Below the pieces are notes generated by a model. The model worked only from the letters and a program-made list of their open reading frames with translations, was not told where the DNA came from and ran no database searches. The position numbers and the translations under genes were made by a program. A stretch of 64,000 bases of DNA from Monodelphis domestica (Eukaryota; Chordata; Mammalia; Didelphimorphia; Didelphidae): NCBI RefSeq assembly GCF_027887165.1, contig NC_077235.1, forward strand, positions 51,547,895 to 51,611,894. The letters are read 5' to 3'. This document shows positions 32,940-44,265 of this stretch, in pieces. Numbering within the stretch: position 1 is the stretch's first letter; each line of letters opens with the position of its first letter.

Positions 32940-34420
32940 AAATTTTTTATCATCAGCCTCTATTTCAGTGAAGTTTCCTTTTTTTTTCTCCTGTGAGATT
33001 ATACTGAGTTTTTCTGGGTAAGTTCTCAGCTATAAGCTTATATTTTTTCTTCTGAAACATTATATTCCTAGTTCTGCTTCTTCCAGTGGTGGCTGCTAAA
33101 TCATATGTTATTTCTATCATGACTCCTTGCTATTTCAATTCTGAATTTACAGTTGCTTGCAGTATTTTAAGATTTTTTGAAATCATGGTGCCCAATGAGT
33201 CTTAATTTTTTAAAATTAAATTTGTTTCCCAGGGCAGTTGTTTTTACTTTATATTTTTCTTTTACTTTTTTGTGTTGTTTTTTTTTAAACAGACAAAAAC
33301 CATTTTTTGTTGCCTGGATTCCAAGCCAATGCCATGCATTGGTTCCAAGGCAGAAGAGTGGTAAGGGCTAGGCTGTTGGGGTTAAAAAGCTCTGTGTCCA
33401 GGGTCACAGAACTAAGAAGTGTTGGATGCCAGCTTTGAATCCAGATTTGAACTCCTGTCTCTAGACCTGGCCCTTAATCCACTGAGCCACCTAGCTGCCC
33501 CCTATAAAAAATTATTTTTAAAAACTTAATTACTTCTAGAAATCCTAATTGAGTTTGTGCCCAGTCTGTTTTTATTTGAGGCTTTGCTTCTAGATGGTTT
33601 AGAGTCACCCTCTTCTCCTGGATTTGGATCTTGAGCCATCCCTGTCACCATAATAGTCCTGTATGGTGGAATTTTTTTTGTTTTCTCATTCTTCCCAGCC
33701 TACTTCCTGACTTTGGACTTGATATTATGGCAATGCTTTATATACTTTTGGAGGGAAGGTCTGTGCTGATCTTGTTGCTGCTTTCTTTGGGTATTGAGTA
33801 CTGTGTTATTCTAAGATCTCAGGGACAGGCTGGGAACCTATAAGCTTTTGGTGCTCCTTAAGTGGTCTGATCCAGGGTAAAGTCTGAATGCTTTCCCCTG
33901 ATCTGAGTGCTCCAAATTCCTGATCTAGGTTCAGTCTGAGACTGCTACTGAACTGAGCTATAGCCAGTTATTTGGGGACTTCTGCTAGTTCAGTGATAGA
34001 ACTTGGGGCTCCCCTTTGGTCTGGGATTCTGCCCTCATTATTCCTCTGCAGGCTAGAACTTAGACCCCATTCTGCTCCTGGGGTCCAAGCCATACCACTG
34101 CTATCTATTTCCAAACTTGTCTAGGGCCTGTGACTGCTCCTTATCTTGGAATGCCACTCCAGGGTAGAGATCCCTTTTCTCAGTCTGCCCTGGCTCTGTG
34201 ACCTAGAACTGGGGAGTGGTAGACAAAACTACCAGTTGACATCTGTTCCCATGCCTTCCTTGTGGTGCCCTAATAATTAGGGGATAGAGCTCACTCTGAC
34301 CTTTTCTTGTATTTCCTCATCAGGATTCATCTGGTGCATTGTATCTATATGTTAAGAGTTCGGAGGGCAGCCTACACTGTGCTTCTTCCTCTTCCTCTGC
34401 CATATTGGCCTCACCTCCCA
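32940..34420 (-). mobile_element. Old L1 ORF1 and 5' UTR fragment
   Basis: It is reversed. GGTGGCTGCTAAATCATATG and TTGCTTGCAGTATTTTAAGA fit L1 ORF1. Then comes a GC-richer 5' UTR (GATCTCAGGGACAGGCTGGG; CTGGGGTCCAAGCC). It ends with GCCATATTGGCC, whose complement GGCCAATATGGC is a decayed YY1-like start. A SINE splits it. Confidence 0.45.
33297..33502 (-). mobile_element. WSINE1-like SINE
   Basis: Reverse SINE: CATTGGTTCCAAGGCAGAAG to CACTGAGCCACCTAGCTGCC. Confidence 0.9.
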
Positions 34421-34429
34421 CCAGTACGT

Positions 34430-35269
34430 TGTCACTGGTGCCGAGGATGCTATTTCAGAAGGCAAAAACAAAAGTGATAAAAACAGTGAAATGGAGGACT
34501 TTGGTGAAAGTCAAGAAAACTATTTAGGAAAATGCAGCTTGATATGGAACCTGTTCTGTCTGGACCCTGCTTTTCTTTCTCCACACTCATTCTCTTGGTG
34601 ACCAGTTCAGCTCTTGTGGCTTCAGAGATCTTTCCTTCCAGAATTCAGGCCTTTCTCATCTTTGTTTTCAGATTCCTTTTAGTCCTTCAAAGCTTGACTA
34701 TGCAGTCTTCTCTAATCCCTGACACCTAAAAGTCTTCTTTCTTTGCTTAGTTTCCCCCCAGAGTATTTGGACAGTATCTTTCTCTTTTACCCCCATCACT
34801 CCCTACTTTTTATTACAGTAATCTGTGTAGATGGACATCATACATCAGCTCCCAGTAGAATGTGCATGGACTGTGTAATATTTCATCTGTGCATCTCCAC
34901 AAAGGGGCCTGGCATGTTTCATTTCTGGCTACTGCTAAATGTTTATTTGATTTGGCTTTAATTGGTTTAGAATTCAGAAACAAAATCTAGCTTAAATATT
35001 CTTTTCAGATCAATAGCTTTAACAAAGATCACTAGATGGTGCTCTTGATTATTTTTAAAGCTTAAAAACAGGTTAAAATTTATTGGGGTGAAGCTAATTA
35101 GAGACGATCACTCTTATAATTGGAGACATGATAAAATAATTTTTCAGAAAGAGATGGAAAGGGATCCAAACAAGGAAGATAAGGGACCTTTGAGGTGACC
35201 TAATCTCCCCCCCCCCACCTTATTATGCAAAAGGAAGATAATGAGACCTTGGTATCCCAGATCAAAGAT
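34430..35269. other. Unclassified; L2-like tail and CTCF-like site
   Basis: Around 34,850-34,945, TAGAATGTGCATGGACTGTG and GGGGCCTGGCATGTTTCATT resemble a very diverged L2 3' end. A CTCF-like motif lies at 35,030-35,044. Confidence 0.3.
35030..35044 (+). promoter_or_regulatory. CTCF-like core motif
   Basis: CACTAGATGGTGCTC matches the CTCF core variant CACTAGATGGCGCT at all but one position. It is the only one of the four such sites in forward orientation. Confidence 0.35.
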
Positions 35270-35470
35270 AGGACCATAGAGCTAGAGCTGGAAGAGACCC
35301 TAAAAGACATCTAGTCTAGTTCCTTTATTTTACAGAAGCAAGACACTGAGATCTGGATAGGTTTAATTAAAATTGCTCTAGGTCACAGTGGTAATAAGTG
35401 TCAGAGGTGGTGTTTGAACTCATCTTTCATATCTAAAGCCAGTGCCCTTGCTGTTCTGCCATGCTATTTC
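35270..35470 (+). mobile_element. MIR3-like SINE
   Basis: AGAGCTAGAGCTGGAAGAGA, ATCTAGTCTAGTTCCTTTAT and GTCAGAGGTGGTGTTTGAAC follow the MIR3 order. Confidence 0.6.
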
Positions 35471-35514
35471 TCGAATATCGAGTCTACTGAGATAAATTGC
35501 AAATCTGTTTCTGA

Positions 35515-35780
35515 GGAGCAGCTAAGTAGCACAGTTCCATAGAATGCCAGGCCTGAAGTCAGGAGGACCTGGGTTTAAATTTGATCTCCAAAATTTGCTA
35601 ATTGTGTAACCTGGGCACATCACCTAATCTCTGTCTGCCTTAGGTTCCTCATCCCTTTGAATCAATGATAGCACCTACCTTACCAGGTTGTTGGGATGTT
35701 CAAATGAGATAATCATTGTAAAGTGTTTAGCACAGTGCCTGGCACGTAGTAGACCTTGTTCTTTTGGATTTTCTCTCTTC
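35515..35780 (+). mobile_element. MAR1/MIR-type CORE-SINE
   Basis: AGCAGCTAAGTAGCACAGTT head, then the CORE (AATTGTGTAACCTGGGCACA). The MIR-type 3' part follows, CAAATGAGATAATCATTGTA and GCACAGTGCCTGGCACGTAG. Confidence 0.75.
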
Positions 35781-35839
35781 CTGCTGGGTTTTTTTTTGGT
35801 GGTTGTTGGTAATTTCAAGAAATAGTGGTGATTAATATG

Positions 35840-36770
35840 GATTTATTTTATACCCTCAGCTTTGCTGTAGGTACTAATTATTTCCATTTTTTAGTTCACT
35901 ATCAAGGACTCTCTAAATTAACCCTCATATCATCTGCACAAAGCGATGGTTTTATTTCCTTTTTTGCCTGTGCTTAGTCCTTCAATTTCTTTTTCTTGCT
36001 TTATTGCTATACCTAGAATTTCTAGCACTATATCAAACAGTAATGGGGATATTAAACAGCCTTGCTTTATTTGCCTCTGATCTTATCGGAAAGGCCATTA
36101 TCCTCGTCATGTATGGTGCTGGCTCTTGGTTTTGGGTAGGATACTGTTTACTGTATTAAAGAAAGATCCTTTGCTTTTTAGTGTTTTTATCAGCAATGGA
36201 GGTTGTATTGTGTCAAAAGCCCTTTCTATTTTCATTGTTTTTGTTATATGATATGTTGATAATTTTCCTGATATTGAACTAAAAAAATTATACATTACTG
36301 GTCTAGAGTGTCATGTTTTTGATATGTTACTGTAGCTGCTTTGCTTTTAATGCTTTAACATTTTTGCATTAATACTCTGTGAGGATATTGGCCTGTGGTT
36401 TTCTCTGTTTTGTTTCTCCTTGGGTTTAGCTATCAAGAACTTATCTGTGCAACAGAAAGAATTTGGTAGGATCCCTCCTTTTTTTCTATATTTGCCAACA
36501 GTTTGTGTAATATTGCCATTAACTGTTCTTTGAATGTTTAATAGAATTCATTTGTAAATCCATCTGGGCCTGAGATTTTTTTTCTTTGGGAGTTCAATTA
36601 TGTGTCATTCAATTTATTTTTCTGAGGTTGAGTTATTTAAGTTTTCTGTTTCTTTTACTAGTTTGAGCATTTAATATTTTTATGAATATTAATCCATTTC
36701 ATGTAAGCTGTCACTTTTATTGGCATGTAATGGGGCAAAATGGTTTCGAATAATTTCTTCTTCTTTTTTT
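35840..36770 (-). mobile_element. Old L1 ORF2 RT fragment
   Basis: Reversed RT region: ATCATCTGCACAAAGCGATG (the FADD-region codons), CAAACAGTAATGGGGATATT, and TTTATCAGCAATGGAGG. It is old and stop-rich, and ends close to the palindromic element. Confidence 0.75.
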
Positions 36771-36780
36771 TTTAAATGTT

Positions 36781-37661
36781 TGATGGGAGCCATCAAAGAC
36801 CAAGCTGTTTGGCATGGTCACATGTGGAAACTGGGGACTGCAAAGCAGCCCCCAGGAAGGATGGAAACACCCACTGAAACCCCTCTAAATGACTTTCCTT
36901 ATTAACATCCCCTTGTTATTGGAATTGCTATGATTATTATTCTTACTTAGCCCTGGGAAAAATAGATGAGAGCAACATGCTTGCAGGGTTAATACAGATA
37001 TCCCACTCTGTCCCCCAGAATATTACCAGGAGATCCCACATACAAAATTAAACCTAAGGATTCTTATATACCCACTTAGATAGGATCCTCTTTTCTAGGC
37101 ATAAAAACTTCTGGCAAATCTGTGCTCTGAATTCCCCAACCTATATCTGGGTCAGATGGCAGAATGGCCTAGGCATCACTCAGTGTTCTGCTATTGCACA
37201 GGGTTTGGTTTATTTTATAGCTTCAGTGAGTACATGCTTTTCTGGCACACAATCATTTTTCAACATACATGTTTCCATAGAACCTAACAGATGCGTAGCC
37301 TAAGGAGATAGTCAACAAAGCATTGTTGCTAAGTACAGGGTCAGAGGGTAGAATCAACATGACTCATAAGATTATAAGAATCCTTAGGTTTAATTTTGTA
37401 AGTGGGATCTCCGGGTAATATTCTGGGGGGACAGAGTGGGACGTCTGTATTAACCCTGCAAGCATGTTGCTCTCATCTATTTTTCCCAGGGCTAAGGAAG
37501 AATAGTAATAATTGTAATTCCAATAATAAGGGGATATTAATAAGGAAAATCATTTAGGCGGGGGTGCAGTGGGTGTTTCCATCCTTACTGGGGGTGGCTT
37601 TGTAGTGCCCAGTTTCCACCTGTGACCTTGTCACACAGCATGGTCTTTGATGGCTCTCAGC
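36781..37661. mobile_element. Palindromic LTR-like element, 7-bp TSD
   Basis: The left arm 36,784-37,069 and the right arm 37,373-37,659 are inverted copies of each other, about 90% identical by eye, with a ~300-bp spacer. AAATGTT lies directly on both sides (36,774-36,780 and 37,662-37,668), so the whole structure behaves as one insertion. Right arm plus spacer resemble the reversed 5' part of the element at 60,464-61,417, including the CTATAAAATAAACC core. It is a fossil and looks non-coding. It is either an LTR rearranged into a hairpin or a long-TIR DNA element. Confidence 0.65.
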
Positions 37662-37668
37662 AAATGTT

Positions 37669-38039
37669 CATAGCTATTAATCTTTAAAAGGGGTAAAAGT
37701 ACCTGACAATACTGAAAATTCATAAAAATGTAATGAAAATTAATTGTACATTATAGACACAATTTCTAAATGTGAGCAATAAGTCACAATCTAGCAACTA
37801 CTTAAAATTATGAGGCAATTAAAATTTCATGTTAGAAAAATATCTTGCTAATTTGAATATGATCCATCTTTACAATAAAACCTACAATTTAGCTTAATTA
37901 GGTTTTACAGGCTAAGTGTCACTTGAATTAAGGAAAGTATTATAAGAGTAATTTTCACAAAATTCACAAAAAATAAACTTCTCAAAACTAGGTTGACACA
38001 AATCAGATTAAACTAACTGGCTACAAGTCACTCAACCAG
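37669..38039. other. AT-rich unclassified DNA
   Basis: No gene-like frame or recognisable repeat. Confidence 0.35.
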
Positions 38040-39890
38040 AGCTACCCTCTTCTCTGAAGTTACTAACGATTTCTTAGTTGCCAAATCTAATGATCTTTTT
38101 CTTGATTCTCAACCTTCTTGATCTGCCTGCAACCTTTGAAACTGTCTGGGTACTCCCTTTTCTTTATAGGTTTTTTTTTAATAATATTTTATTTGATCAT
38201 TTCCAAGCATTATTCATTAAAGACAAAGATCATTTTCTTTTCCTCCCCCCCCACCCCCAGTAGCTGACACGTGATTCCACTGGGTATCACATATGCCTTG
38301 ATTCGAACCCATTGCCATGTTGTTAGTATTTGCATTAGAATGTTCATTTAGAGTCTCTCCTCTGTCATGTCCCCTCAACCGCTGTAGTCAGGCAGTTGCT
38401 TTTCCTTGGTGTTTCTACTCCCACAGTTTATCCTCTGCTTATGAATAGTATTTTTTCTCCTAGATCCCTGCAGATTGTTCAGGGACATTACACTGCCCCT
38501 AATGGAGAAGTCCATTACATTCGATTATACCACAGTGTATTAGTCTCTGTGTACAATGTTCTCCTGTTTCTGCTCCTTTCACTCTGCATCACTTCCTGGA
38601 GGTTGTTCCAGTCTCCATGGAACTCCTCCACTTTATTATTCCTTTTAGCACAATAGTATTCCATCACCAACATATACCACAATTTGCTCAGCCATTCCCC
38701 AATTGATGGGCATCCCCTCTTTATAGGTTTTTAGAAGTCTATCTTCTCTCAATTTTCCTCCTACCTCTCTGACCGCTCCTTCTTAGTTTCCTTTGCTGGA
38801 TCTTCATCCAGCTCATACCCGTCTGCTGTGGGCAGGTCAAGCTTCTGGCACGGACCCTCTTTCCCCTCTGTTATTTCACTTGGTAATGTCACCAGCTCCT
38901 ATAGATTGTTTATCATCTCTATGCTGATTATGCTTAATATGCTAGCTTTGCCAAGTAGATCAAGTTTTATTCTGCCCTAACCTTTCTGCTAAACTCAGAT
39001 CTCACCTATACGACATCTCAAACTTGATATGCCATAGATAATTTAAATTCAGTATGTCCAAAACTGAACTCCTATTCTTTCTCCCCAACTCACACCCTTT
39101 TCCTGACTTCCCTGTTACTATTAAGGGTACCACCATCCTCTGAGTCACACATGCTTAAAACCTACAAGTCATCCCTAACTCTTTCCCTACTGTCATCCTC
39201 CCCATATCCAATATGGTGCCAACTTCTGTTGGTTTTACCTTTGTAACATCTCTCACATATTCCTCCTCCTTCCCTCCTTGGACACTGTCACTATCCTGGT
39301 ATGGGCCCTTACCACCACCATACACCCAAACTATCACATAAGCTTGCTAGTGAGTCTGCCTGCCTTACATCTTTCACCACTCCATTCTATCCTCTTCACT
39401 GTCAAAGTGATCTTCCTAAAGGTGTAGGTCTGACAGTGTCCCTTTCCTACTCAGTAAATTCTGCTGGCTCCTTATTACCTCCAGGATCAGATAAAAAAAT
39501 CTTCTATTGGGCCTTAAAAACTCTTCAAAACATGGTGCCACCCCTTCTGGTCTTATATCATATAACCTTCTCTGTACTCTTTAGTCAGATGATACTGGCC
39601 TCTTTGCTGTTACTTAAAAAGATACTTCATCTACCTACTTCATTCCTTTTTCTTGGTATTCTCCCATGCCTGGAATGCTTTTCCTTATCATCTCTCATTT
39701 CCTAGCTTCCTTAAAGTCCCAGCAAGAATCCCATGATTTTATCCCACAGATCACTTGCTCATCCATATTGTTTGTATCTTGGCTTCCCCCATGAGACTGT
39801 GAACTCCTTGAGAGCAAGAACTGTCTTTTGTTTTTCTTCGTATCCTCACCAATTAGCACAATACTTAGCTTAATAAATGTTTATCAATCA
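38040..39890 (+). mobile_element. L2 ORF2 and 3' end, split by L1
   Basis: One of the most complete L2s here. It starts at AAGTTACTAACGATTTCTTA and includes the RT palm (TTGATCTGCCTGCAACCTTT). After an L1 insertion come ACCTCTCTGACCGCTCC, the YAD-region and thumb, then the 3' UTR with CATGCCTGGAATGC and ATGAGACTGTGAACTCC. The 134-aa frame at 39,301-39,705 belongs to it. Confidence 0.8.
38175..38717 (-). mobile_element. Truncated L1 3' end with TSD
   Basis: Reversed L1 3' UTR and ORF2 C-terminus (GTTGTTCCAGTCTCCATGGA; CACCAACATATACCACAATT). It is flanked by TCTTTATAGGTTTTT (38,161-38,175 and 38,718-38,732), which fixes it as an insertion into the L2. Confidence 0.9.
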
Positions 39891-39894
39891 ACAA

Positions 39895-40829
39895 CTATAA
39901 CTTCATTTGGTCATGTGCTTGGGACTTGCCAAACTGACATTAGCTGATGTGTTACACCAAAATTAAATATAATATGTGCTCTTTTGGAGAAAAGGGAATT
40001 GGAGAAAAGGGAATTGGAGGCCAGGCCTTTACCTGTCTTCTGCGTCTTGAATAGATTTCAATTTTCAAAAGAAATTATCAAATGAGGATTTATGATTTTT
40101 CCTTTTAAATTTAAAAGAACTGCAGTAAATCATGAGCACCTTTTTCAAACAACATTCTTTCCAAAATTATAATTCTTTTCATGAGAGTTCTCTTTCCCAT
40201 CATTTTCAAGTACTGTTAGGACTCAAGTGCAGAGATTTAATTTATGTAAGTCTAGACAGGCCAAATCAGGGACTGTGACTGGGAGACTTTCCTGAAACCC
40301 CTCTAAAGGATCTGTATCTGCTGCTTCCTTCCAGATGAGATGGGTACAAAACCCATTTGAGCCTCTTGCTATCTCCTAAGAGGCTGGGTGTTTATAATGG
40401 CTTCCTAACAAGCTCTGAGGACAGACCAACCCCTTTTAGTGCTGTTTTTGATTTGACAGGTGCTGGCTCAGAGACCCCTAGAGTTACCCAAACATTCAGT
40501 ATGCCTTAGAAGCTTTCTTCTCTTTCCTTTCCACTAGGGCTGCCTCTGACCTTAGTGCCTTTCTTTTTGTTTTCTTTAGTTTTATTTTTTTTTAGGGTAA
40601 AAGCTTTCTCATCTTCCTCCTCATTTTGCTGAAATGAGAATTACCCTTGGAATCTTCACTTATAAGGTCTTATTCAGGATTACTTAATATTTGTTCCCTT
40701 CATAGTTTTCTATAAATAAATTCATCTGTTGTAGCATTGTTTGGATGTGACTTTTCTCTGCCTAGGATTAATAGGAGAATCATTTCCCTTAGTAATCTTA
40801 TTCAGATCTTGACATTCTTGGGTGCCAGT
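39895..40829. other. Unclassified DNA, possibly ERV interior
   Basis: It includes a short perfect tandem duplication (AGAAAAGGGAATTGG twice, 39,988-40,017). The end next to the LTR carries a PBS-like stretch. I recognise no coding domain. Confidence 0.3.
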
Positions 40830-41257
40830 TGTAATGGTGAGGATGGATTTGACAAAATTATAAGAGTAAAAAAAAATGTTGTGGTTGCTGTTTATAGAAT
40901 TTAACCCATAAGTTGCAAGACTGTTAGCTCCAATAGCGTTATTATGGAAAGATAAAGATAAGAGAGAGAAATATAGAAAGGGGGCAAAGAATTACCTAGA
41001 CTATCAACCTAGTCCAAATCTCAGCTTTAGAACTCCCCTTCCTGCTGGGTCTCTTTATATGCTGTTCCCTTCACCCACTAGCTCTCCTATATCACCCCCC
41101 AGGAACCAATCATAATTCTTCAATTTGCCTGACACCACCTGGGGGGCAATACCTGTGAGATAAATTCCCTGGTTGCTGATTGACCCCAATTCAAAACAAA
41201 TGGAGGGGAAGTCTAAATCTCTGATCAAATCAAAATACAAATTCCCTCCTCACACAA
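40830..41257 (-). mobile_element. LTR fossil with possible PBS
   Basis: On the minus strand it starts TGTGTGAGGAGGGAATTTG and ends CCATTACA. A TATA box GCATATAAAGAGACC lies mid-way. Two bases after the end comes TGGCACCCAAGAA, shaped like a tRNA primer-binding site. This suggests a 5' LTR with some interior, not a solo LTR. Family and age unresolved. Confidence 0.55.
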
Positions 41258-41271
41258 TGATTAACCTAGGA

Positions 41272-41737
41272 CAATGATGGTGAACCTTTTAGAGATGGAG
41301 TGCCAGGTTCTGCTCCCACCCCCCAAACTGAGTGCCATGCTCCCCCACCCATGATGGGTATGTGCCCCCCCTTCCTTACCCCACACAGGGGAGGGAGGAA
41401 GCACTCGATTGGGCTGCTGGATGGAGGGGTGGGTAAAGCAAGGGATATCCTCAGTAAGTATAGAGAGGGGGAGGGGAGTGGTCTGAGTGCCCCACTTCCC
41501 TGAAGCTCTGCCATTTGTGAGCTGCCAGTCTTACCCCCTGTGTACTCCCTTTGGGCTGCTGGACAGAGAGGCAGGTACTGTGAAGAAATGTCAGGCATGG
41601 TGGAGAGGGGGAAGGGAGCAGTTCCATCTGAGTCCTTCTGCCTTTCTACGTAACAAACTCTGGAGGGTGGTCAAGTGCTCACAGAGAACACTCTGCATAC
41701 CATCTTTGGTACTTGTGTCATAGGTTTGCCATCACTG
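41272..41737. mobile_element. Non-autonomous hAT element
   Basis: The ends CAATGATGGTGAACC and (complement) CAGTGATGGCAAACC form ~15-bp inverted repeats, and the flanks ACCTAGGA / ACTTGGGA look like an 8-bp TSD with two changes. Length 466 bp and no transposase. The CAGTGATGGCGAACC-type end is known from mammalian hAT MITEs. Confidence 0.75.
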
Positions 41738-42160
41738 ACTTGGGAAATTCCTGCATTGATGCTGCATCTTTTAAATCTCCCTAATAGAGCTTGTCACCCA
41801 AGACCATCTTTTTGTTAAATGTTTTCCACTTGGAGTGCTGTTCTTTATGACCACTTAAAAATCATTTCTCTTGTTTTTCTCATTTTACCTCCTTTAGTAT
41901 TTTCTGGCTGAAGTTATAATCTAAGAAACAATTCCATCATCATTGTTGTCAGAGTCCCTGTACTGGGAGTGATTAGTTTTTTTTTCCCTTTAAAATGCAT
42001 ACTTTTATTTGAATGGATCTTTAGTTAGTATACAGATAAAACTCTTCTCTCCTCCTAACTACTGGAATTGTTCTCATGGAACTTCTGGGGAAACTGTAAA
42101 AAATTTTCATTATCCTTTTATATTGGGGAGCAGAGAGGGAAAGGAGAGCACTGTCTTGGG
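41738..42160. other. Unclassified DNA
   Basis: Nothing recognised between a hAT element and a SINE. Confidence 0.35.
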
Positions 42161-42331
42161 TGTACTTTCTGTCTTACAATATTGTATTTTGGTTCTATGG
42201 CAGAAGAGTGGTAAGGGCTAGGCAGTGGGGTGGCATGCCTAAGGTCATAGCCAGGAAGTATCTGAGGCCAAATTTGAACCCAGAACCTCCTGTCTTGTCT
42301 CTCTATCCATTGAACCATCTAGCTGCTCCCC
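42161..42331 (-). mobile_element. WSINE1-like SINE, diverged
   Basis: Reverse SINE: TTTTGGTTCTATGGCAGAAG, GGAAGTATCTGAGGCCAAAT, CTATCCATTGAACCATCTAG. Confidence 0.85.
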
Positions 42332-42497
42332 TAACAATGTTTTAAATGGAAAAAAACATTAAGGCAGAAGATCAGAAATTTTGATTTTGTTATCTTAGGA
42401 CTACCTAATTGACATGTAATCAATACTATTACTCTCCCCATACTCTCCTCCCTTGTCTGGATTTAATTAGCTCCTTTCATAGGTCAGTGTAGTTTTT

Positions 42498-42655
42498 ATT
42501 AAGGCAAGTAACTTTCTGGATAGAACACCAGACCTAGAATTGGGAGCACCTGGCCTCAAACACTTCGTAGCTGTGTGACATAGGCAAATCACTTAACTCT
42601 TTACCTATTGCCTTTCTTAAGAGTTGTTACTGAGTTAAGGAGTAAGGATTTTAAA
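42498..42655 (+). mobile_element. SINE, old and 5'-degraded
   Basis: GGATAGAACACCAGACCTAG, CTTCGTAGCTGTGTGACATA and GAGTTGTTACTGAGTTAAGG. Plus orientation. It touches the 3' end of the actin pseudogene. Confidence 0.75.
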
Positions 42656-42659
42656 AAAA

Positions 42660-43800
42660 TACATCATATGAATTTTGGAACAAGTATTTTAAAAAATAAA
42701 AACCAAATGTACAGAATCTAAAAGACAGACTGTGGACAAATGTTTGCTTCCAACATACTTTTAGACTCATCACCTTCACCATTCCACTTATTAAATTCTG
42801 AAACAAGCACCAAAAAACCCCCACGTAAAGCCATTCCAATCTTATTTCTTTGTGTGGGGCAGGGATTTTCATGTCATTCTTTGACCAAGAAATAAAACAT
42901 TAAATCCATTTAGAATCATTTGCAGTGGCCAGTGGAGATCTCGGATTTGTCTGCCCCTTGCAACTGGGTCACATCTATTGGAAAGTAGACAGAGAAAGCC
43001 TGGATGGGACCTTCAATCCAGAGGACTTGCTTTCAGGTGAGACCATGATCTTGATTCTTATGGCCCTGGAGGGCAGGGCTGTGATTTCCTTCTAGTATCC
43101 TGTTATCAATGCCTGGATACTTAGTGGTATCACTAGACAACATGGTATTGGTTTATAGATGCCAGTAACCTTGATTAGTTGAAGGTAGTTTCATGGATAC
43201 AACATGATTCTATTATCTAAGAAAGATGGTTGTAAGAGAGCCCCTGGGCACCTGAACCTTTGATTCCCAGTGATGATAACCAGATTGTCAGGGAGCTCAT
43301 AGCTCTTTGCCAGAGAAGACCCAGATATAGCAGTGATCATCTGTTCAAAGTCTAGAGCAGCGGGACACAGCATCTCCTAGACATCACAAACAATTCCTTT
43401 CTCCTCTGTAGAAGTGAAGCTGTAAGTTTTCTCAGGCGGGATCTCCATGAGGTATTCTGTGGAACCACAGCCTGAAATAGATGGAGGATGGCCCAGGGAA
43501 AGAAGTGTTTAACCTTCATAGATGGCCGCAGTGTGGGTTATACCACCATTACTGGAGTCCATCTAGAGGCATAGAGAGAGAGCACAGCATGCATGGCAAC
43601 ATGGCTGGGGCACTGAAGATCTCAAACATGATGCGTGGCATCTTAACTCTTTTATCTTGGGTATTGGGGTGGGGCTGGAAAGGGGTGGTGGCATAGTAGC
43701 AACTTCTCTGAACAAGGGTGTTGTGTCCTGCAGATCCAGCTTTGCAGATTCTAGAGCCATTGTCAACCAACAAGGGCAGCCATATCATTATTCCTGACCA
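42660..43800 (-). pseudogene. ACTB: Processed beta-actin pseudogene
   Basis: Intron-free actin copy on the minus strand. Recognisable blocks in order are LVDNGSRICKAGSAG near the start (43,788), MPRIMFEIFSAPAMLP (actin MTQIMFETFNTPAM), [20 protein letters not shown] with ELPDN following, then [14 protein letters not shown] and a decayed C-terminus ending near 42,910. Deletions and stops interrupt it: ~890 nt against 1,128 for a whole CDS, with the middle of the protein shortened most. Downstream, GATTGGAATGGCTTTACGTG and GGAATGGTGAAGGTGATGAG match the ACTB 3' UTR, so the source was the cytoplasmic beta-actin mRNA and not gamma or muscle actin. It is a typical L1-mediated retrocopy, not functional. 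Confidence 0.85.
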
Positions 43801-43804
43801 GCTT

Positions 43805-44265
43805 TGAAGTGGTAAGTTTAAACCCTAATTCAAAGAAAAGATAGTACAACATTGAGGTGGGGTGGGGTAGGGATTGGCATAGCTCACACTGGAGGAGCTC
43901 ACAGCTCAATTGACTTATTATTGTATTATTTTATAATTGACTGGTTTTCATCATAGTTGAAGTCTGCTGAGGTCAGTCAGGGAGCTGAAGAACTCAGAGC
44001 TTCAAAATGCTAGTGTAAACTCAACCATAGAACCATTCCCACTGAAAACCAAGTGCTAGTTTCTTTTCTGTTTTGAGTACTTTTTCATTTTTGATGCTAG
44101 TAACTTCATTTTCTTTAGTTTTGACTAGTATTTTGATTTTTGTAGTTTCTGTTTTGCTATTTAACTGAGGTTTGAAATCTCTTGGTTTTCAAATTTTTGC
44201 ATGTTTTATTGATCAAAGTGTTTAGAGATCTGAATTTTCCCGAGGACTGCTTTGGCTACAAAGTC
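43805..44265. other. Unclassified DNA
   Basis: 5' flank of the actin retrocopy; nothing recognised. Confidence 0.35.
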
